Shown: piece by piece, positions 7,541-10,958 of the stretch
Layout of the letters: the number at the start of each line of letters is the position of its first letter
Position numbering within the stretch: the stretch's first letter is position 1
Assembly (NCBI GenBank): GCA_015489145.1
Contig: WGAH01000237.1
Location: 1 to 10,958 of the forward strand
Origin: Deltaproteobacteria bacterium
GTDB taxonomy: Bacteria; Myxococcota_A; UBA796; UBA2385
Direction of reading: 5' to 3'
Length of the DNA stretch: 10,958 nt
The notes under the pieces: generated by a model
Databases searched by the model: none
Told to the model about the DNA's origin: nothing
The model's input: only the letters and a program-made list of their open reading frames with translations
Program-made: the position numbers and the translations under genes

Positions 7541-8722
7541 CTACCAGAGCACCCGCAGGAGGTTGGCGGGCCGGAAGGCGCGGGTGGTGGGCCAGGCCCC
7601 GCTCACCATGGCGGCGAGCGCCGTGCCGAGCTCGAAGCGCCGCCCCGCCTGCCGCACGAGGCGCTCCACCACCGCCGGGCGACGCACGAGGGCCGCGGCG
7701 AGGGCCGCGGCGCGGAAGTTCGCGGAAAAGCGCCCGCGGACGGCCTCCTGGTAGACCGTGGGCGCGTCTTCGCCGCGTTCGAGCAGCGCCCGGGCGGCCA
7801 TGCGTCCCGAGGCGAGGGCGGCGCCGATGCCCTCGCCGGTCACCGGGTGGACCAGGCCGGCGGCGTCGCCGCACAGCATCCAGCCGGGGCCGGCCGCGCG
7901 CGGGTCCGCCGCGCCCATGCTCAGGGGCCAGCCGCGCACCGGCCCGGCGGGGCGGGCGCCGGCGAGCCAGCGCCGGGCCCAGGGGTCGGAGGCGACGAAG
8001 CGCTCCAGCAGCCGCCGCAGGTTGCGGCCGCGAAGGTCGCCCGCCCGCAGGCCCACGCCGACGTTGGCCCGGTCGGGGGCGACGGGGAACACCCAGCCGT
8101 AGCCGGGCAGCACGTAGCGGGCGAAGCTGATCGTCGGCAGGTCGACCGGCTCGCGCAGGCCCTCGTGGTACAGCCGGATGCCGAAGGCCCGCGGGCCGCG
8201 GCGGGGGCCGGCGAGGCGGCGCACCGGGTCGCGCTCGCCGCCGCAGCCCACCACCAGGGGAGCGCGCACCACCTCGCCCCCGCGCAGGCGCACCCCGGCG
8301 GCGCGCCCGCCGGCCTCGACCACCGGCTCCACCACCTCCGCGCCCTCGCGGAGCTCGGCCCCGGCCTCGACGGCGGCCTCGACGAGCAGCGCGTCGAGCA
8401 CCCGCCGGGGCACGCAGGCGGTGCTGGTGGCGAAGCCGGCGATGCGCCGGTCCCGGGTGGTGAGCTCGACGGCGGCCCCGGAAGGGGCGACGAGGCGCAC
8501 CCCGTCGAAGGAGACCTCGGCCGCCCGGCGCACCCGGTCCTCCAGGCCCGCCTCGGCGAGCTCGCGCAGGGCGTCGAGGCCGAGCGCGTCGCCGCAGGTC
8601 TTGTCCCGGGGGAAGCGCGCCCGGTCGAGGAGCAGCACGCGGGCGCCGCCGGCCGCCGCCTCCCGGGCGAAGGCCGACCCCGCGGGGCCGGCTCCGACCA
8701 CGACCGCGTCCCAGCTCGCCAC
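7541..8722 (-). CDS. FAD-dependent geranylgeranyl reductase family protein
   Basis: 393-aa flavoprotein of the geranylgeranyl reductase family, which reduces double bonds in isoprenoid chains (archaeal lipids, chlorophyll phytyl tail, menaquinone side chain). The N-terminal dinucleotide-binding fold is VVVGAGPAGSAFA (GxGxxG at G10-G12-G15) with acidic D33 at the end of strand 2, then FPRDKTCGDALG (37-48), a signature of this family. The second FAD motif GDAAGLVHPVTGEGI starts at 285. The protein is soluble and probably works at the membrane surface. GTG at 8722 follows GGGAGG by 6 nt and places the GxGxxG fold at the expected N-terminus. The upstream gene ends 20 bp before it, so the two are probably co-transcribed from the sigma-54 promoter. 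The substrate is not shown; menaquinone reduction is one candidate. Confidence 0.94.
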   Translation of the reverse strand: MASWDAVVVGAGPAGSAFAREAAAGGARVLLLDRARFPRDKTCGDALGLDALRELAEAGLEDRVRRAAEVSFDGVRLVAPSGAAVELTTRDRRIAGFATSTACVPRRVLDALLVEAAVEAGAELREGAEVVEPVVEAGGRAAGVRLRGGEVVRAPLVVGCGGERDPVRRLAGPRRGPRAFGIRLYHEGLREPVDLPTISFARYVLPGYGWVFPVAPDRANVGVGLRAGDLRGRNLRRLLERFVASDPWARRWLAGARPAGPVRGWPLSMGAADPRAAGPGWMLCGDAAGLVHPVTGEGIGAALASGRMAARALLERGEDAPTVYQEAVRGRFSANFRAAALAAALVRRPAVVERLVRQAGRRFELGTALAAMVSGAWPTTRAFRPANLLRVLW

Positions 8723-8742
8723 GCGCCACCTCCCGGGCTCCC

Positions 8743-9375
8743 CTACCCCGGCGGCCCGGGGCCCGGCGCCTCGCCGCGCGCCGCCGCCCCGTCCTCGGGC
8801 GACAGGCCCCACACGCCGCGCCCGGCCAGGGCGAGCAGGGCCTCGACCAGGGGCGTGAGGCCGGGGGGCGGGCGACCCACCGGGAAGGTGGCGACCCGCG
8901 GGCCCTCCGCCCCCGGCGCGCTCCAGCGCTCCGCCACCTCGCCGGCGGCGACGGGTCGGGAGCTGAAGCGCGAGGCGGCGATGGCGGCGCGCAGCTCGGC
9001 GAGGTCGCCGGGCTCCAGGCAGAACCAGCGCGGCCCGAAGGGGGCGTTGAAGTGCAGCCCGCGCGCCGACGCGCGGCGCAGGCCCGGGTCGGTCACCCAC
9101 AACCAGGTGTTGGCGGCCATCGACCAGCAGCCGGCGGCGTCGAAGCGCTCGACCCGGTTGGCGCTGCGCTCGACCCCCGCCACGACGAAGCGCTCGCGCA
9201 CCAGCAGCACCCCGTCCAGATCGGGCGGATCGGGCAGTCCCCCGGCCACCGCCGGCGCCCGCGCCGGCAGCGCCCGGCAGGCCAGCGCCGCCGCCACCAG
9301 CCCCGCCGCGACCGCCCGCAGGCGCCGCCGGTTCCTTCTTCCATCGCTCCGGTTCTTCCGAGACAGGCTCTTCAT
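8743..9375 (-). CDS. Secreted protein of unknown family, first gene of the sigma-54 unit
   Basis: 210 aa. Residues 1-20 are very basic (KSLSRKNRSDGRRNRRRLR). Residues 21-33 are hydrophobic, and cleavage after ARA (about residue 40) gives a Sec signal peptide; the Cys at 33 does not fit a good lipobox. The mature region has strands such as GVLLVRERFVVAGV, a WSMAANTWLWV segment, and PRWFCLEPGDLAELRAAIAA, ending in a Gly/Pro-rich tail. No domain is recognised. Two cysteines remain after the signal (83 and about 118). The ATG at 9375 has AGGAGG about 6 nt upstream, and the sigma-54 start point predicted near 9390 leaves a 15-nt leader. The reductase gene follows after a 20-bp gap, so a periplasmic partner or substrate-handling role is possible but unsupported. 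Confidence 0.78.
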   Translation of the reverse strand: MKSLSRKNRSDGRRNRRRLRAVAAGLVAAALACRALPARAPAVAGGLPDPPDLDGVLLVRERFVVAGVERSANRVERFDAAGCWSMAANTWLWVTDPGLRRASARGLHFNAPFGPRWFCLEPGDLAELRAAIAASRFSSRPVAAGEVAERWSAPGAEGPRVATFPVGRPPPGLTPLVEALLALAGRGVWGLSPEDGAAARGEAPGPGPPG

Positions 9376-9396
9376 CTCGCCCTCCTCGGCCGGGTA

Positions 9397-9416
9397 GGAA
9401 GCAAGGAGCGTGCCAA
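9397..9416 (-). promoter_or_regulatory. Sigma-54 (RpoN) promoter of the secreted-protein/reductase unit
   Basis: The minus strand reads TTGGCACG, four bases, TTGCTT. It matches the -24/-12 consensus TGGCACGN4TTGC exactly, with GG and GC separated by 10 bp. The predicted start is near 9390, giving a leader of about 15 nt that holds the AGGAGG ribosome binding site. Such promoters need an ATP-driven enhancer-binding protein. Confidence 0.85.
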
Positions 9417-9422
9417 CGAGGG

Positions 9423-9460
9423 GCGAATTCGCGATCCCGGTACAACCCATGTTTTCATGG
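9423..9460. other. Palindromes and AT-rich island between sigma-54 promoter and upstream sites
   Basis: A perfect 10-bp palindrome GCGAATTCGC (9423-9432) abuts the -24 element. A CCATG-TTTT-CATGG inverted repeat (9447-9460) makes a short AT-rich patch that stands out in this GC-rich window. It could bind a bending protein such as IHF or a regulator, but I see no good IHF consensus. Confidence 0.4.
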
Positions 9461-9475
9461 AGGCCCCGCGAGGAC

Positions 9476-9526
9476 CTTCGTCGATCTGACGAAGACCTTC
9501 GTCGAATCGACGAAAGTCCGACGAAC
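9476..9526. promoter_or_regulatory. Phased inverted repeats, candidate enhancer-binding-protein sites (UAS)
   Basis: Repeat 1 is CTTCGTC, 5 nt, GACGAAG (9476-9494). Repeat 2 is TTCGTCGA, one base, TCGACGAA (9498-9514), with 8-bp perfect arms. A third half-site GACGAA lies at 9520-9525. The two palindrome centres are 21 bp apart, two helical turns. They lie about 95 and 116 bp upstream of the sigma-54 start, the usual place for activator sites. The cognate regulator is not in this window. Confidence 0.7.
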
Positions 9527-9582
9527 GTCCCCCCCCGGCCGGGCCGCCCGCGGGCGCGGCGAGGGCGGCCCCGAACCACGAC

Positions 9583-9608
9583 GGCGGCGGCCCCGAGGGA
9601 CCGCCGCC
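9583..9608 (-). terminator. GC hairpin downstream of tRNA-Arg
   Basis: An 8-bp stem (GGCGGCGG / CCGCCGCC), extended by an inner CCC/GGG pair, begins 12 bp after the tRNA-Arg 3' end. There is no T run on the minus strand. It may act in termination or 3'-end processing. The remaining gap 9531-9582 holds only GC-rich sequence with a 12-bp palindrome at 9545-9556 and no supported gene. Confidence 0.45.
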
Positions 9609-9620
9609 GGACGAGCCGAG

Positions 9621-9694
9621 TACCCCCGACAGGATTCGAACCTGTGGCCTGCTGATTAGGAATCAGCCGCTCTATCCACCTGAGCTACGGGGGC
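9621..9694 (-). tRNA. tRNA-Arg (anticodon CCT)
   Basis: 74 nt with the CCA not encoded. The cloverleaf is complete: acceptor GCCCCCG with CGGGGGT (G1:U72 wobble), D stem GCTC/GAGC, anticodon stem GCTGA/TCAGC with loop TTCCTAA, T stem ACAGG/CCTGT, discriminator A. The anticodon CCT reads AGG arginine codons, which are rare in genes of this window. No duplicated tRNA 3' end or integrase is visible nearby, so there is no sign of an integrated element at this tRNA. Confidence 0.98.
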
Positions 9695-9703
9695 GCGGCG
9701 CGG

Positions 9704-9732
9704 TACGTAGCGGAACCGCCCCCCGGCCGCAA
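9704..9732 (-). promoter_or_regulatory. Possible sigma-70 promoter of tRNA-Arg
   Basis: On the minus strand TTGCGG (9727-9732) lies 17 bp before TACGTA (9704-9709). The predicted start is within a few bases of the tRNA 5' end at 9694. Both boxes are imperfect, so this rests on spacing and position. Confidence 0.4.
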
Positions 9733-9760
9733 GCCGGCTCCGGGTCCGCCGCCTCGCCGT

Positions 9761-9773
9761 TATACTCCGCGCG
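9761..9773 (+). promoter_or_regulatory. -10 element TATACT giving a probably leaderless transcript
   Basis: TATACT at 9761-9766 ends 6 bases before the GTG at 9773, so transcription would begin at or within a base or two of the start codon. No Shine-Dalgarno sequence precedes the GTG. No convincing -35 box is seen at 16-18 bp spacing. Confidence 0.55.
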
Positions 9774-10958
9774 TGACCCGACACCGCACCCCCCGTTTCC
9801 GCCGCCTCCGCCTGCTCCTCCTGGGCCTTCCCGCCTGCTCGGACCCCCCCGCCGACACCGGGGCGGACACGGCCCGCGCCCCCGACACCGTGCCGTGGAG
9901 CAGCGGCGTTCCCGCCGCCGCCGACGAGATCCCCGACGTGGCCGGCTACCGGGTGCGGCGGGCGATCGCCCACCTCCACTCGCCCTGGTCGCACGACGCC
10001 TGCGACGGCGACCCGCTGCCCGACGGGGCCCCGAACGAGGACTGCCTCGCCGACCTGCGGGCCGGCCTGTGCGCCACCCACGTCGACTACGCCTTCCTGA
10101 GCGACCACCCCTCCTACTTCGCGTTCCAGCCCTGGGAGGGCATCACCCACCCCCGCGACGGCGACGTGCTCCTCGACGCCGCCGGCGAACCGGCCGATCC
10201 CGCCGCCGCCGTGGCGATGCGCATCACCTGCGACGACGGCCACGTCGTCACCTGGCTGCCCGGCGTCGAGGACGAGCTGATGCCCCTGGCCCTGGACGGG
10301 CACCCCGGCGAGGACGCCGAAGAAAACGACGCGATCTACAACACCTACACCCCCGAGGCCGTCGGGGACCTCGCCGCGGCGGGGGGCACCGTCTGGCAGG
10401 CCCACACCGAGAGCAAGGACCGCGAGAAGCTCGGCGAGCTGGTCGACGCGGGCCTGCGCGGCGTCGAGCTGTTCAACCTCCACGCGATGTTCGCCCCGGA
10501 CATCCGCTCCGAGTACCTCGGCCTCGACGCCGCCGGCTGGCTGGCCGACATCGCCCCCTTCACCGACGCCGAGGGCACCGCCGAGCCCGACCTGCTGTTC
10601 CTGGCGGTCCTCATCGAGCAGGAGCCGAGCATCGCCGCCTGGGACGCCCTGCAGCAGCGCGTGGCCGGCGAGCGCATCGTCGCCGGAAGCGGCGGCACCG
10701 ATGCCCACGAAAACGCGCTGCCCATCGTGCTGCGCGACGGCGAGCGCGGCGACTCCTACCGGCGCATGCTCCGGTGGTTCGCCAACGACCTGCTCGTCGA
10801 GGACGACACCCCCGCCGCGGCCGAGGAGGCCCTGGCCCGCGGCCGCTTCTACGTCGCCTTCGACGCGCTGGGCACCCCGGTCGGCGTCGAGGTGACCGTC
10901 GAGGACGACTCCGGCGAGCTGCACACCCTCGGCGAGGAGTCGCCCCCGGGCACGCTCC
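9773..10958 (+). CDS. PHP-superfamily metallophosphoesterase-like lipoprotein (3' end outside window)
   Basis: The frame is open from GTG 9773 to the window edge (395 complete codons). A basic N-terminus and a leucine-rich core (12-19) lead to LPAC with Cys22, a near-lipobox, then an Asp/Thr/Pro-rich linker (24-50), as in exported lipoproteins. The catalytic-type domain follows. H67-L-H69-S-x-x-S-H-D75 is PHP motif 1, LSDH (D111, H112) is the second motif, H211 (WQAHTES) and a GVELFNLH segment follow, and GGTDAH (D310, H312) is the last motif. These His/Asp residues normally bind two or three metal ions in PHP phosphoesterases. The substrate is unknown and the site would be periplasmic or cell-surface. 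The protein is longer than typical PHP enzymes because of inserts between motifs and a C-terminal region that starts a likely beta domain near the edge. A long minus-strand frame over the same bases is an artefact of GC bias. Confidence 0.87.
   Translation, partial: MTRHRTPRFRRLRLLLLGLPACSDPPADTGADTARAPDTVPWSSGVPAAADEIPDVAGYRVRRAIAHLHSPWSHDACDGDPLPDGAPNEDCLADLRAGLCATHVDYAFLSDHPSYFAFQPWEGITHPRDGDVLLDAAGEPADPAAAVAMRITCDDGHVVTWLPGVEDELMPLALDGHPGEDAEENDAIYNTYTPEAVGDLAAAGGTVWQAHTESKDREKLGELVDAGLRGVELFNLHAMFAPDIRSEYLGLDAAGWLADIAPFTDAEGTAEPDLLFLAVLIEQEPSIAAWDALQQRVAGERIVAGSGGTDAHENALPIVLRDGERGDSYRRMLRWFANDLLVEDDTPAAAEEALARGRFYVAFDALGTPVGVEVTVEDDSGELHTLGEESPPGTL

Noticed and set aside
9564..9596. Direct repeat GGCGGCCCCGA (9564-9574 and 9586-9596)
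   Set aside because: Short GC-only repeat expected by chance at this base composition.
9621..9694. tRNA-Arg as an integration site for a mobile element
   Set aside because: No integrase, no second copy of the tRNA 3' end, and no element boundary in the window.
9656..10924. 422-aa minus-strand open frame
   Set aside because: Antisense to the PHP lipoprotein and overlapping tRNA-Arg; only Val/Gly/Ala-rich shadow composition.

Overview
The window is very GC-rich (roughly three quarters G+C by eye). It shows Gram-negative traits: an outer-membrane-type secreted protein, a lipoprotein with an acidic Asp/Thr-rich linker, and a consensus sigma-54 promoter. This fits Myxococcota or another former deltaproteobacterial lineage, but no marker here fixes the taxonomy.

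Left part (1-6223, all minus strand, transcribed right to left): a tightly packed five-gene operon. In transcription order it encodes an unrecognised 279-aa protein (5384-6223), a BrxD-family (DUF2791) P-loop ATPase (4111-5391), a second, divergent ATPase with a small SH3/Tudor-like N-terminal domain and a repetitive Pro/Ala linker (2616-4109), an Lhr/BrxHI-like superfamily 2 helicase (502-2619), and a coiled-coil protein with a membrane segment that runs off the left edge (1-485). Junctions are 8-bp overlap, 1-bp gap, 3-bp overlap and 16-bp gap, so the products are probably made together. The ATPase plus helicase pair recalls the brxD-brxHI module of BREX/Pgl phage defence. No methyltransferase, PglZ phosphatase or PglY/BrxC is visible, so this is a candidate non-canonical defence or DNA-transaction system and the main item of interest.

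Middle part (6230-7540, minus strand): a secreted beta-rich, probably outer-membrane, protein (6334-7290) lies just downstream of an initiator tRNA-fMet gene (7361-7437). The tRNA has its own promoter and a terminator-like hairpin.

Right-middle part (7541-9531, minus strand): a two-gene unit encodes a secreted protein of unknown family (8743-9375) and a geranylgeranyl-reductase-family flavoprotein (7541-8722). It is preceded by a textbook sigma-54 promoter (9397-9416) and, about 95-116 bp upstream of the predicted start, phased inverted repeats that look like enhancer-binding-protein sites.

Right end: tRNA-Arg(CCT) (9621-9694, minus) is divergent from a plus-strand PHP-superfamily metallophosphoesterase-like lipoprotein (from 9773), whose transcript is probably leaderless and which runs off the right edge.
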